A stretch of DNA of 64,000 bases from Nocardia terrae (GTDB taxonomy: Bacteria; Actinomycetota; Actinomycetes; Mycobacteriales; Mycobacteriaceae), in the NCBI RefSeq assembly GCF_009760405.1, contig NZ_WRPP01000001.1, positions 1,674,001 to 1,738,000 of the forward strand, written 5' to 3'. The position numbers and the translations under genes were made by a program. Below are positions 54,662 through 63,557 of the stretch, one piece after another. The first letter of the stretch is position 1; each line of letters begins with the position of its first letter. Below the pieces are notes generated by a model. The model worked only from the letters and a program-made list of their open reading frames with translations, did not search any database and was not told where the DNA came from.

Positions 54662-55611
54662 ACGAATCCGTTGTTTTCGCGCCCCGTTGGCGGCGCGGCC
54701 TCAACCGTGCCCAAGGACGCATCGACCTCTACGTCGACACCGGTGAAGGGTGGACGATCGTGGAGGAATCGGTGCCCGCCGCCGACGCCTTCCCGGTGCC
54801 GCGAGCCTTCACCGCCGAGTTCGAACTCGCGCGCTACGACGCCCTGGGACTCGGCGACGGCGCCGCGGTGCTGCCCTTCTGTCCGGCTTCTTTCCGCGAC
54901 TTCATGGTCTTCGAGAAACACGCCGTCGATGCCGCGCGCGGTCTAGCCCGCCGCTTCGTTCCCGCGGGCTATCGGATCGGGCACGCCTACGAAATCGCCA
55001 CCCGCCGTACCTTTCCGGGCTTCCGGCCGAACGCGCTGTGGTACCGCGAGCCGATCTACTACATGTCCAACGCGCTGACCATCGTCCCGTCCGGGGTCCC
55101 GATTCCGTTCCCGCCCTACAGCCGCGCACTGGATTTCGAACTCGAACTCGGTGTCGTGCTCGGCGCACCGCTCGAGAACGCCACGCTCGAGCAGGCCGCG
55201 GCCGCGATTGCGGCGGTGGTGGTCGTCAACGACTTCTCCGCCCGCGACGTGCAGTGGGCGGAGATGCGCTCCGGCTTCGGACCGCAACGCTCCAAGCACT
55301 TCACCACCTCGATGTCGGCGACGGCCGTGGCGGGGACGGCCGTCGCCGACCGGCTCGACCGCCTCACCGCCACCGTGGCGATCAACGGAACCACGGTCTC
55401 GCGCACCGGAACTCACGGCATGCGCTACTCGCTGGCCGAGGCGATCGCGCACGTCTCCCGGGGTGAGCGGCTCTACCCCGGCGAACTGTTGTCCACCGGC
55501 ACCCTGCCCGGTGGCAGCGGCATGGAGCTGGGCCGCTGGCTGGCGCCCGGCGACGAGCTGCGCCTGGAAATCGACGGCGTCGGCGTCATCCAACACCGAA
55601 TCCAGCAGTGA
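54658..55611 (+). CDS. Fumarylacetoacetate hydrolase (FAH)-family enzyme
   Basis: A 317-aa protein of the FAH superfamily. The metal/catalytic region is SRALDFELELGVVLGAP (metal Glu residues) and AAVVVVNDFSARDVQWAEM (Asp-Ser-Arg-Asp pattern) near residues 160-205. The C-terminus SRGERLYPGELLSTGTLPGGSGMELGRWLAPGDELRLEIDGVG is typical. Relatives hydrolyse C-C bonds or decarboxylate beta-keto acids. It is coupled to the hydrolase upstream by ATGA. A ring-fission product is a plausible substrate. Confidence 0.9.
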   Translation: MNESVVFAPRWRRGLNRAQGRIDLYVDTGEGWTIVEESVPAADAFPVPRAFTAEFELARYDALGLGDGAAVLPFCPASFRDFMVFEKHAVDAARGLARRFVPAGYRIGHAYEIATRRTFPGFRPNALWYREPIYYMSNALTIVPSGVPIPFPPYSRALDFELELGVVLGAPLENATLEQAAAAIAAVVVVNDFSARDVQWAEMRSGFGPQRSKHFTTSMSATAVAGTAVADRLDRLTATVAINGTTVSRTGTHGMRYSLAEAIAHVSRGERLYPGELLSTGTLPGGSGMELGRWLAPGDELRLEIDGVGVIQHRIQQ

Positions 55612-55621
55612 GGACGGCCCT

Positions 55622-56359
55622 GTGAAGATCGATCAGGTCTCCGACTCCGTCTACGTGGTCGCCGGAACGAACGTGAACTGGGCGCTGATCGGCGACGGCG
55701 GCGGTGTCACTCTCATCGATGCCGGTTATCCCTGCGACACCGAGGACGTCGTGAGCTCGATCAGCCAAATCGGCTATCAGCTCACCGATCTGGCGGCGGT
55801 GCTGGTCACCCACGCCCACCTCGACCACATCGGGGCCATCCCCGCCCTCGTCGAGCGGGCGGGCGTGCCCGTCTACACCGGGGCCGAAGAAGTCCGCCAC
55901 GCCAAACGCGATTACCTGCAACAGATCACGCCCACCGACATGTTCAAACAGCTCGCCACCGCGCCCGGCCGCCGATGGGTCATTCACACCGCGCGAGCGG
56001 TCGCGGGCCACGTCAACATGACCGTGCCGACCGCCGCCGCCGTCGACGACGACACGCTCGCGGGGCTGCCCGGGGCGCTGCTCGCGATACCGGCTCCCGG
56101 GCACACATCCGGTCACACGGCGTATCTGATGCCGTCGGAGGGAGTCCTGTTCTCCGGCGACGCGCTGGTCACCGGACATCCGCTCCTGCCTGAGACCGGC
56201 CCCCAGTTGCTTCCCCAGGTCTTCAACCACGATGAGTCCGAGACCTTGGACACGGCTCTGCGACTGGCGGGGCGGTCCTTCCGCGTCCTGGTCCCCGGTC
56301 ACGGGCTGCCTGCCCGCAATGAACCGACCCCCTTGTCACAGCTGTTCCGGCGGCCGTGA
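55622..56359 (+). CDS. Metallo-beta-lactamase-fold hydrolase (block D)
   Basis: A 245-aa MBL hydrolase. The metal site is THAHLDHIGA (HxHxDH) near residue 63, with PGHTSGHTAYL near 165 and SGDALVTGH near 183. The start is GTG, VKIDQVSD, 10 bp after the FAH stop. It is glyoxalase II/lactonase-like. It probably opens a lactone or thioester in the same pathway. Confidence 0.85.
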   Translation: MKIDQVSDSVYVVAGTNVNWALIGDGGGVTLIDAGYPCDTEDVVSSISQIGYQLTDLAAVLVTHAHLDHIGAIPALVERAGVPVYTGAEEVRHAKRDYLQQITPTDMFKQLATAPGRRWVIHTARAVAGHVNMTVPTAAAVDDDTLAGLPGALLAIPAPGHTSGHTAYLMPSEGVLFSGDALVTGHPLLPETGPQLLPQVFNHDESETLDTALRLAGRSFRVLVPGHGLPARNEPTPLSQLFRRP

Positions 56360-56438
56360 AACCGCCTGGTGCCGTGACGATCCCGCCGTGACCGCACCCG
56401 GTCCTCACCGCACATCGTGCCCACGAAAGACACAGCCC

Positions 56439-57566
56439 ATGAGCCTCGATCGCCGGACCGAACCGACCATCCGCAGATCTGCCTCCACGACCCGCCGGGC
56501 ACTCCTCACGGCCTTGCTCACAACCACCGCGCTACTCGTCGGCGGCTGCTCGGCGTTTACCAACCCGATCGCCGGTACTCAGCATTTCACCGCCGACTTC
56601 CTCAGTGTGGCGGGCATTTTCGAGGGCAACCCGATCACCGTGCTCGGCCTCGAAGTCGGCAAGGTCGACAAGATCGTCCCGAAGGGTGAATACGTCGAGG
56701 TCCACATGAGCGTCGAGCACAGCGTACAGATACCCAAAACCGTACAGGCGGCATTGATCTCGCCGTCCATCGTGACCGACCGCCACATCGAGCTCACCCC
56801 GCGCTACACCGGCGGCGATACACTGCCCGACGGCGCGCACCTGACCACCCGGCAGACCAAGACCCCGGTCGAACTGGACACCATGCTCAAAACCATCGAC
56901 AGCTTCGCCGCCTCGCTCAAACCCCAAGAGGGACAAGATGGTCTGGGTCCCCTGTCGGGCCGGGTCCTGTATCCGATGATGAACGGCAACGGCGAGAAGA
57001 TGCGCGATGTGCTCAATGCCCTCTCGGGTGCGCTGAAGACCGGCGTCGACAACAAGGACGCCATCTCCACCATCATCATCAAGCTCAACGAGCTGACCAG
57101 CATGCTCGCCGACAATGACGATTCGGTGCGCGACTTCAGCAACAAGATGACCCAGATGAGCGGGCTTCTGGCCGATCAGGCCCCGGGCCTGCAGGCCACG
57201 CTGGATCAGCTCAATGCCTTCCTGACCAACACCAGTGGCGCGTTCTCGCAGTACTCCGATCAGCTGAACGGCACCCTCACCGGATTGACCGCGGTCACCA
57301 ACCAGCTGCGCGCCAATGCGGCCGGGGTCACCGAGACCGTCGACCTGCTCCCGCTGACCATGCAGAACCTCGACCGCGCGGTCGACCGGCAGGGCCGGTT
57401 CGCGCGCGAACACTTCAGCTTTGGCGCCTCGGTAGCCGACGGTGAGATCGTCAGCCTGTTCTGCGAGCGCATCCAGATGAAATCCGACGGCTGCCGGACC
57501 GGCAAGATGGAAGACTTCGGTCCCGATTTCGGGCTTATGGCAGCGGTACTCGGAATGACGAAATAG
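56439..57566 (+). CDS. Orphan Mce-family lipoprotein
   Basis: A 375-aa MlaD/MCE-domain protein. The lipobox LLVGGC (Cys37) predicts an outer-face lipoprotein, like LprK/MceE. The MCE core is GNPITVLGLEVGKVDKIVPKGEYVEVHMSVEH, followed by a long helical region (residues about 170-320) that would form the needle of the hexamer. Start MSLDRRTE is preferred. It lies 79 bp after the MBL gene. No YrbE permease or other Mce proteins are nearby; an orphan copy suggests uptake of the hydrophobic substrate with a partner elsewhere. Confidence 0.85.
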   Translation: MSLDRRTEPTIRRSASTTRRALLTALLTTTALLVGGCSAFTNPIAGTQHFTADFLSVAGIFEGNPITVLGLEVGKVDKIVPKGEYVEVHMSVEHSVQIPKTVQAALISPSIVTDRHIELTPRYTGGDTLPDGAHLTTRQTKTPVELDTMLKTIDSFAASLKPQEGQDGLGPLSGRVLYPMMNGNGEKMRDVLNALSGALKTGVDNKDAISTIIIKLNELTSMLADNDDSVRDFSNKMTQMSGLLADQAPGLQATLDQLNAFLTNTSGAFSQYSDQLNGTLTGLTAVTNQLRANAAGVTETVDLLPLTMQNLDRAVDRQGRFAREHFSFGASVADGEIVSLFCERIQMKSDGCRTGKMEDFGPDFGLMAAVLGMTK

Positions 57567-57639
57567 CAGGTCCCGCTGACGATCCCGCACTGCCGAACAT
57601 CGGCTCGATGGCGGTTGCGAACCGGCGTCGAAAACGATG

Positions 57640-58506
57640 CTACTGCAACATCTTTGCGCGTAGCGCCGCGATGTCGGCGTCGGTCAGGTGAAGTCCCTCG
57701 TGAACGTAATTGGCGAAGCTGCCGTACGTCTGCTGGACCTGGTCGAAGGCGTCGTCGAGTAGATCCATCGACACGGTGTCGGGATTGTCGTGGTAGTAGT
57801 TCGACAGCAGGTAGTCGTAGGTCACCGTGCTGCGATCGACACCCAGGATGGTCAGGATCACCGCCGACGTCCAACCGGTCCGGTCCTGGCCACTCGTGCA
57901 GTGGTACAGCACGGCACCATCAGCAGTTTCGATGATGTCGTGAATCACATCGGCGAACCGCCGGCCGGCGCCGGGCGAAGTGACGAATTCGCGATACTCG
58001 CCGGCGCTGGCCTGCCCGCCCGCGAACTGCCCGAGTAGTTGCTGCGGCGACCCGAGGCCGAGTAATTCTTGCGGTGACATCGAACCGAGGATGTCGTCAG
58101 AATTCTCCACCGCGCCGACAGGCACCCGATCAGGCTGCATCATCCGCTCGGGCTGGCTGCGCAGGTCATCGATGATCCGCAGGTTGTCGCTGGTCAGCGT
58201 TGTGAGATCGGCGTCGGTTGCCTTGCCCAGGTCGCCGCTGCGAACTATCAGCCCGGTGCGCACCTCGTGGTCGTCCATGGTGCGGTAACCGCCCAGATCG
58301 CGGGCATTGAGCACTCCCTGCAGGCTGAGCGAGCGGGCAGTGGTGTCCAACACTACCGAGTTGGTCGGGGCAGGTGGCTGGACTGCGGCGGGTGTTGGTG
58401 CCACCACGGGAACCGGGTCGGCTGGAGCGACAGCCGTCGTCGGTACCAGGGCGAGGACAGTACTGGCCGCGAGTGCGGCGCCGATTCGATTGCGTTGGTG
58501 GATCAT
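57640..58506 (-). CDS. Secreted tyrosine/dual-specificity phosphatase
   Basis: A 288-aa Y_phosphatase3-type enzyme. The N-terminus (MIHQRNRIGAALAASTVLALV) is a Sec signal peptide without lipobox Cys; start at 58506 or 58521. The P-loop is YHCTSGQDRTGW near residue 200, with Lys replaced by Gln compared with the paralogue. The NARDLGGYRT motif is near 75. The C-terminus (SFANYVHEGLHLTDADIAALRAKML) matches that of 29064-29870 closely. It may act outside the cell. Confidence 0.85.
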   Translation of the reverse strand: MIHQRNRIGAALAASTVLALVPTTAVAPADPVPVVAPTPAAVQPPAPTNSVVLDTTARSLSLQGVLNARDLGGYRTMDDHEVRTGLIVRSGDLGKATDADLTTLTSDNLRIIDDLRSQPERMMQPDRVPVGAVENSDDILGSMSPQELLGLGSPQQLLGQFAGGQASAGEYREFVTSPGAGRRFADVIHDIIETADGAVLYHCTSGQDRTGWTSAVILTILGVDRSTVTYDYLLSNYYHDNPDTVSMDLLDDAFDQVQQTYGSFANYVHEGLHLTDADIAALRAKMLQ

Positions 58507-58755
58507 GACAAGCACTCCCATCAACTCGGCGGCATCCAAGGGGGTGGTCGCGCAGCCGCATCCCGCAGGTAGTTCTCTTCTACCCCAAACGATCGTGCTG
58601 GCGATGGCTTGATGGAGATGACGCGGCGGCCTGATATCCATGAGAAGCCGTGGACGGACCCCCGGATGGTGCTCTGGGCCGATCGCCTCACCCGGATCGG
58701 GTGGCCGGGCGGTGCTCGAGACGCCCCGGCCCCCCGATCTCGTTGATACCTCGGA

Positions 58756-60150
58756 TCAGTGGCCTGATGGTTGCGAGCCCAGCCTTGCCAGGGTTGGCTC
58801 GATGCCGTCGTAATCCGCAGCGGCGTAGAGGCGATCACGGGCATGAACGAGGTCAGCGCGGATGGCCGCCGTGTCGACGCCGACGAGCGACCCGTCCCGC
58901 TTCACGAAATCACCATCGATCATGACCGCATCGACATTGCCGCAGTGTGCCGAAGAGACGACCGTGTCGAGCAGGTTGCTGGCGGGCCAGAGATTGGAAT
59001 CCGAAGCGCGCAACAGGATGAGGTCGGCGCGCTTGCCCGGGGTGAGCGTGCCGACTCGATCGCCGAGCCAGCAACTGTGCGCCGCGACGCTGGTGACGGC
59101 CTCGAGGGCTTGTCGAGTGGTGATGCGGTCGCCGTGAGCCACGACGGCCTCGCCGCGGGCGAACCGATCGAGCCCGTAGTCGCTGCGCTCGATGCACAAT
59201 CCGAGCCTCGCCTCCTCGAAAAGGTCGCCACTACCGGCGGACACCGCATCCGCGCCGAAGCAGGGCGCCAGCCCGTTCTCGCGCATCCGTCGCGACGGCG
59301 ACGCGCCGAGATTGAGGGAGGCATCGCAACTGGGACACGAAATCGCATGGCCGCCATGGTCGGCCAGCATGCGGAACTCTTCGGCGGTGGTGTTGCAGCA
59401 GTGTGCGAAGCTCATATCGGAGCCGAGCAGGCCGTATTCGACCAGGCGTTTGATCGACAGATTCGGCGGTGGACCCATCGGGACGCCGAGGTGGAAGCTC
59501 ATCGGGACGTTCATCGCACGGGCGGCGGCGATGTCGGTGCGCGTGGTCTCGGGCGTGGACAGATCGAGTCCGGGCAGGGCGAGCGCCATGGTGAGGCGTG
59601 CGTCGTCGGAAGCGAAATGCCGCTCACGCAATTGTGTTGCGTGTCGCCAGGATTCGGCGTCGGAGAGGACGGGGCTCAGCTTCTGCGTCATCGATTCGCC
59701 GTAGCCGAACACTGCGCGCATCCGCATCTCCTGATGGGCCTGCACTGCGGCTTCGGCATGTTCCGGAGTGTTGATCACGTGGCACCAGTCGAAGAGTGTG
59801 GTGATGCCGGAGTCGAGCGCGTTGGCGATTCCCGCGCGTGTGAATGCGTAGACATCCTCGGGTGTGAATGCGGCCGCGAGCTTGCCCCAGGAGCCGGTGT
59901 ACAGGTCGAAGATGGTCGCGTTCATGTCGTCGCCGCGAATGCCCGCGTACCAGAGATGCCGGTGCGCGTCGATCAGGCCGGGCATCACGATGGCGTCCGA
60001 CGCGTCGACGATCTCGCAGTCGACGGCTTCGATGGGCGGCCCGACATGAGCGAGTACACCGTTGTCCACGAGCACGTCGCCGCGACGGTGGTCGCCGACG
60101 GACGGATCCATGCTCAGGATCGCGGCACCCTTCAACAACGTCCTGGTCAT
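58756..60150 (-). CDS. Amidohydrolase-family hydrolase (ATZ/TRZ, cytosine-deaminase-like)
   Basis: A 464-aa metal-dependent hydrolase. The metal-binding start of the barrel is PGLIDAHRHLWYAG (HxH) near residue 62, then MSFHLGVPMG (His), FAHCCNTTAEE (His) and FGADAVSAGSGD (Asp). LTPGKRADLILLR closes the composite domain. It resembles 8-oxoguanine deaminase, atrazine hydrolase and related enzymes. Start MTRTLLKG is chosen. A family-2 operator lies 245 bp upstream. It could remove an amino or halogen group, or open a ring. Confidence 0.85.
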   Translation of the reverse strand: MTRTLLKGAAILSMDPSVGDHRRGDVLVDNGVLAHVGPPIEAVDCEIVDASDAIVMPGLIDAHRHLWYAGIRGDDMNATIFDLYTGSWGKLAAAFTPEDVYAFTRAGIANALDSGITTLFDWCHVINTPEHAEAAVQAHQEMRMRAVFGYGESMTQKLSPVLSDAESWRHATQLRERHFASDDARLTMALALPGLDLSTPETTRTDIAAARAMNVPMSFHLGVPMGPPPNLSIKRLVEYGLLGSDMSFAHCCNTTAEEFRMLADHGGHAISCPSCDASLNLGASPSRRMRENGLAPCFGADAVSAGSGDLFEEARLGLCIERSDYGLDRFARGEAVVAHGDRITTRQALEAVTSVAAHSCWLGDRVGTLTPGKRADLILLRASDSNLWPASNLLDTVVSSAHCGNVDAVMIDGDFVKRDGSLVGVDTAAIRADLVHARDRLYAAADYDGIEPTLARLGSQPSGH

Positions 60151-60394
60151 ATGCGGTACCTCATATTTCGAACGGCAGCCGGGATCGCGGGCGGTGGTAC
60201 GCCTCAGCACGCGCTCGGCGTGGTCGAGGACGCACCACCACGGTGTATCGCGAACGCTGGCTGCGGGATTGGGCACCTCGTCGACGAGGGCGGTTGCAGC
60301 CGGATGGTTTCGGGGACGCCACAGCCGACCTCCGTTCGGGTCGAGGTGTTCTCACGGGTGCGGCCGCTCGCCCAGAGTAGGCATCAACCCAGGC

Positions 60395-60416
60395 AAAAGC
60401 AAGAACTTCCGCTTTA
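60395..60416. promoter_or_regulatory. Family-2 operator (AAAAGCA-N8-CGCTTTA)
   Basis: It lies in the divergent region between the amidohydrolase and the enoyl-reductase-like gene, and matches the perfect copy in 12 of 14 arm bases. A family-1 pair is 57 bp away. Confidence 0.7.
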
Positions 60417-60472
60417 ATGGCAGCATGATGGTTTCAGGTCGCGGCGCGATTAGGCGAGTGCGACGGGCCTCA

Positions 60473-60517
60473 TGTTGACGGCGTTTACATCAAGTTCTAA
60501 TGTTAACGCCGTATACA
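60473..60517. promoter_or_regulatory. Family-1 operator pair
   Basis: TGTTGACGGCGTTTACA (60473-60489) and TGTTAACGCCGTATACA (60501-60517), 28 bp apart, lie upstream of the enoyl-reductase-like gene. This places the gene in the same regulon as block C. Confidence 0.8.
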
Positions 60518-60579
60518 CGGCGCGGGTGAGCGGCTCCGCCCCTTACCGGCAGCGTGACCACGACGACAGGAAAAGGTTC

Positions 60580-61821
60580 ATGGCTGACAGGGAATTCGAT
60601 CTGGTGCTCTACGGAGCAACCGGCTTCGTCGGGGTGCTGACGGCGCAGTATCTGGCACAGTCCGCCCCCGCCGGGGCACGCATCGCGCTGGCGGGACGCT
60701 CACGGGACAAGCTGGCCGCGGTGCGCAGCCGACTCGGTTCCGCCGCCGCGCAATGGCCGCTGGTACAGGCCGATTCGAACGATCAGGCCAGCATGTCCGA
60801 CCTAGCGTCACGCACCAAGGTCGTGGTCACCACGGTCGGCCCGTACTTGCGCTATGGCACGCCACTGGTGCAAGCATGCGCCGAGCACGGTACGCATTAC
60901 GCCGACCTGACCGGGGAGCCGGTGTTCATCCGCGATTGCATCGACCGCTTCGGCCAGCAGGCCGAGCGCACCGGTGCGAAGATCGTGAATTCCTGTGGCT
61001 ACGACTCGATTCCGTCCGACCTGAGCGTTTACCAGCTCTATCAGCGCAGTGTCGCCGACGCTGCCGGCGAGTTGACCGATGTCACTCTCGTGGCGTCACT
61101 GAAGGGCGGTGTCAGTGGCGGCACTCTCGACTCCGGCCGCGCCACTGCCGAGGCCCTGCTCGCCGATCCGGCGAAGTCGTCGATCATGTCGCGCCCGAAT
61201 TCGTTGTCGCCCGACGAGTCGCTCGAGCCCGACCTCGGTCCGCAGAGTGACCGCGCGCTGCGGCGGGCCTCGTCGATCGACCCCACCCTCGACGGCTGGG
61301 TGGCGACGTTCTTGATGGCCGCCCACAACACCAAGATCGTGCGTCGTTCCAATGGCCTGCTGGGCTGGCGATACGGTAAGAGCTTCCGCTACAGCGAGGT
61401 GATGAGCGCGGGCTCCTCGCTCGCCGCGCCGCTGGTGGCCGCGGGTATCGCGGGTGGTCTCGAAGCAGCGCATGCCACGACCGCGCTGCTGTCCCGGTCG
61501 ACGGCGGGCCGCAGGATTCTCGACCGGGTCATGCCCAAGCCCGGCACCGGTCCGAGTGAAAAGTCCCGTCGCAGTGGCTGGTTCACTATGCGCACCATCG
61601 CGCAGACCACCTCCGGGACGAAGTACCGCGCCACGTTCTCAGGAACCGGCGATCCCGGCTATCAGGCCACCGCGGTACTTCTGGGCCAGTCCGGTTTGTG
61701 TCTGGCCTTCGACGAACTGCCCGAGCAGGCGGGACTGCTCACTCCGGCCTCGGCGATGGGCGATGCGCTCACCGCTCGGCTGCGCGCCGCGGGAATGATC
61801 ATCGAGGTGGAGCGGATCTGA
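60580..61821 (+). CDS. Saccharopine dehydrogenase-like / trans-acting enoyl reductase
   Basis: A 413-aa NAD(P)-binding protein. The Rossmann start FDLVLYGATGFVGVLTAQYLA is at about residue 5, then VVVTTVGPYLRYGTPLVQACAEHGTHYADLTGEP and CGYDSIPSDLSVYQ. This is the pattern of the mycobacterial Rv2449c/Rv2953 group, whose founding member reduces enoyl intermediates of phthiocerol and phenolphthiocerol lipids in trans. Start MADREFDL follows an AGGAAAAGG-like site. Two family-1 operators sit upstream. It likely reduces a double bond in the pathway substrate. Confidence 0.85.
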   Translation: MADREFDLVLYGATGFVGVLTAQYLAQSAPAGARIALAGRSRDKLAAVRSRLGSAAAQWPLVQADSNDQASMSDLASRTKVVVTTVGPYLRYGTPLVQACAEHGTHYADLTGEPVFIRDCIDRFGQQAERTGAKIVNSCGYDSIPSDLSVYQLYQRSVADAAGELTDVTLVASLKGGVSGGTLDSGRATAEALLADPAKSSIMSRPNSLSPDESLEPDLGPQSDRALRRASSIDPTLDGWVATFLMAAHNTKIVRRSNGLLGWRYGKSFRYSEVMSAGSSLAAPLVAAGIAGGLEAAHATTALLSRSTAGRRILDRVMPKPGTGPSEKSRRSGWFTMRTIAQTTSGTKYRATFSGTGDPGYQATAVLLGQSGLCLAFDELPEQAGLLTPASAMGDALTARLRAAGMIIEVERI

Positions 61822-61830
61822 CCGCCACGC

Positions 61831-61854
61831 CGCTGCCCGCTCATACGGGCAGCG
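61831..61854 (+). terminator. Hairpin terminator
   Basis: CGCTGCCCG (61831-61839) pairs perfectly with CGGGCAGCG (61846-61854) around a 6-nt loop, 9 bp past the enoyl-reductase-like stop. Confidence 0.7.
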
Positions 61855-61864
61855 TCGTGAATCC

Positions 61865-62120
61865 TCACCGCGCGCGGCGACTGTCGATGTCGAGTTCGGT
61901 GCCTGTGGCGGCCTGGACTCGGTCGAGGCTCACGCCGGGCGCGAGTTCGCCAGTGTCAGCGTGCCGTCTCGCACATCGAGGACCGCGAGGTCGGTGATGA
62001 TGGGATGGACGACACCTTGCCGAACGACAACGCCGAGTCGAAGAACGACGCCCCCGGATGGACGGTCACCGTCTCCTTACCGGCATTGATCAGGCCCGGG
62101 TCGACGTTCTCGGCCGCGGG
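61865..62120 (-). pseudogene. CoA-transferase subunit B remnant with internal deletion
   Basis: Reading right to left, the first part is ENVDPGLINAGKETVTVHPG and then ASFFDSALSFG, the hallmark of 3-oxoacid/3-oxoadipate CoA-transferase beta subunits. It then jumps (about 62020) to the family's far C-terminus in another frame: ITDLAVLDVRDGTLTLAN, then SLDRVQAATGTEL, to stop at 61865. The middle is missing, so the gene is dead. It suggests that a CoA-activation step was lost from the island. Confidence 0.6.
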
Positions 62121-62152
62121 ATGACGGCGCCGCCCGGGACGACGAGGGCGCC

Positions 62153-62908
62153 CTACCGCTGGCCGAGCTTGGCGAGTAGCCGCAGCGGCAACCGGGGGAG
62201 AGCGAATCCGATCGGAGCCCACGGCCAGGGCGGCACCGCTGCGCGCGCCCTTTCGGCTTCGATGGCGTGCACCATCGCGCGCACGCCCTTCTCGGTGGAG
62301 ACGCGAAACGGTGGCTTGTGGTCGGCGACTCCGAGCTCGGATTCGATGAAGCCCGGGTAGAGGGTCGTGACGTTGATCGGCGTGGCCAAGGTATCGGCAC
62401 GAATCGCCTCGGCGAGGGTGGCGACGGCAGCCTTGCTGGCCGAATATGCCTGAAAGCCGGGCATTCCCCGCAACGCGGCAATGGAGGAGACCACCACCAG
62501 GTGGCCATCGCCCCGGCCGCGGAAGATCTCCATGGCCGCCTCGCATTGGGCCAGGGCCGCAACGAAATTCGTCTCGGCGATGGCCCGGTTCGCGGCGAAC
62601 CCGCCGGTGCCGACCGGGCGGCCGTGGCTGATCCCAGCATTGACGATCACACGGTGCACACCGCCCAGCTGCCGGCTGAGCCGCTCGAACACCGCGAACA
62701 CGTCATCGTGATCGTTCACGTCGAGGCGGGCGATGGCGACCGTGATCTCGGGATGGGCGTCCAACAGCTCGGTGCGCAACCGTTCGAGATTCTCGACGCG
62801 ACGTGCGCACAGGGCGAGATTGCGTCCGCGGGCGGCGAATTCGCGTGCCATGCCCGCTCCTAACCCGGAGCTGGCTCCGGTGATCAGGATATTGGCTCGT
62901 TCAGTCAT
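62153..62908 (-). CDS. Short-chain dehydrogenase/reductase (block E)
   Basis: A 251-aa SDR. The nucleotide motif ITGASSGLGAG is near residue 9, VNAGISHGRP near 90, and the active site FQAYSASKAA near 150. The C-terminus has a hydrophobic tail (GFALPRLPLRLLAKLG). Its start overlaps the end of the decayed TetR by 8 bp, suggesting it was in the TetR operon and under the family-2 operator at 63536-63557. Confidence 0.85.
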   Translation of the reverse strand: MTERANILITGASSGLGAGMAREFAARGRNLALCARRVENLERLRTELLDAHPEITVAIARLDVNDHDDVFAVFERLSRQLGGVHRVIVNAGISHGRPVGTGGFAANRAIAETNFVAALAQCEAAMEIFRGRGDGHLVVVSSIAALRGMPGFQAYSASKAAVATLAEAIRADTLATPINVTTLYPGFIESELGVADHKPPFRVSTEKGVRAMVHAIEAERARAAVPPWPWAPIGFALPRLPLRLLAKLGQR

Positions 62909-63524
62909 CGAGGGTCTCCTTGTCGGTGGTTGCGGTCTGCAAGGCGCGCATCACGGAGGCGACGAGGCGGTCGACGAACTGCCCGTCCATCGGCTCGCGG
63001 GGTCAGGTAGCGGCGAAAATGAATCGACGCGATCAGCAATTCGAGCACCTTCCGGCGTCGGTATCGGGAGGTAGTTCCCCACGCCGCGCGACGCGAGCGA
63101 TCATGACCCCGTCTGCGCGATAGCGCCTGTCCCAGAACGCGTTATGAGTGTCATTGATCTGTTTGGAGTCTGATACGAAGATCAGGGCCCGAGTGAGACC
63201 GTGCCCCCGAGGGGTATAGAGGTAGGCGATGAGATCGGTGGCGATCCCGGTGAGATCCGCCTGCGGGCTGCCCGCGTCGGGCAGCGACAACTCGCGCTCG
63301 CTCATCGTGAGCATCACATCGAGGACCAGATTCTCGCGCATTCGCCGCCGACGGTTGACCGAGCCGTCGTGCACCCTGAGTCGGCGACTGATCTCGAGAA
63401 TTCCAACGTTGTTGATGCGACCCTCGGAGATGACGTCGGGCACCGCGCGATGCACGGCCTGTCGGAACTGCGCCGTGCCGCCTCCGGGTCGACGATGAGG
63501 CGCGACGTTCGCGGGTTCGGACAC
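62901..63524 (-). pseudogene. Decayed TetR-family regulator, paralogue of the block D TetR
   Basis: From GTG 63524 the frame reads VHRAVPDVISEGRINNVGILEISRR, then ENLVLDVMLTMSERELSLPDAGS, then RYRADGVMIARVARRGELPPDTDAG, colinear with the TetR at 52632-53225. Near 63045 the frame breaks; the next frame gives KVLELLIASIHFRRYLTP. Near 63000 it breaks again; EPMDGQFVDRLVASVMRALQ then runs to stop 62901. The HTH is also degraded (DGSVNRRRRMR for DSSIYRRWGTR). Probably inactive. Confidence 0.7.
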
Positions 63525-63535
63525 ATCCCCGATAC

Positions 63536-63557
63536 TAAAGCAGAACTTATCGCATTT
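63536..63557. promoter_or_regulatory. Family-2 operator (TAAAGCA-N8-CGCATTT)
   Basis: It lies 11 bp upstream of the decayed TetR start and matches the perfect copy in 11 of 14 arm bases. It may still receive the block D TetR. Confidence 0.65.

Noticed and set aside
58771..60417. A 548-aa plus-strand frame opposite the amidohydrolase
   Set aside because: Shadow frame; amidohydrolase metal motifs are on the minus strand.
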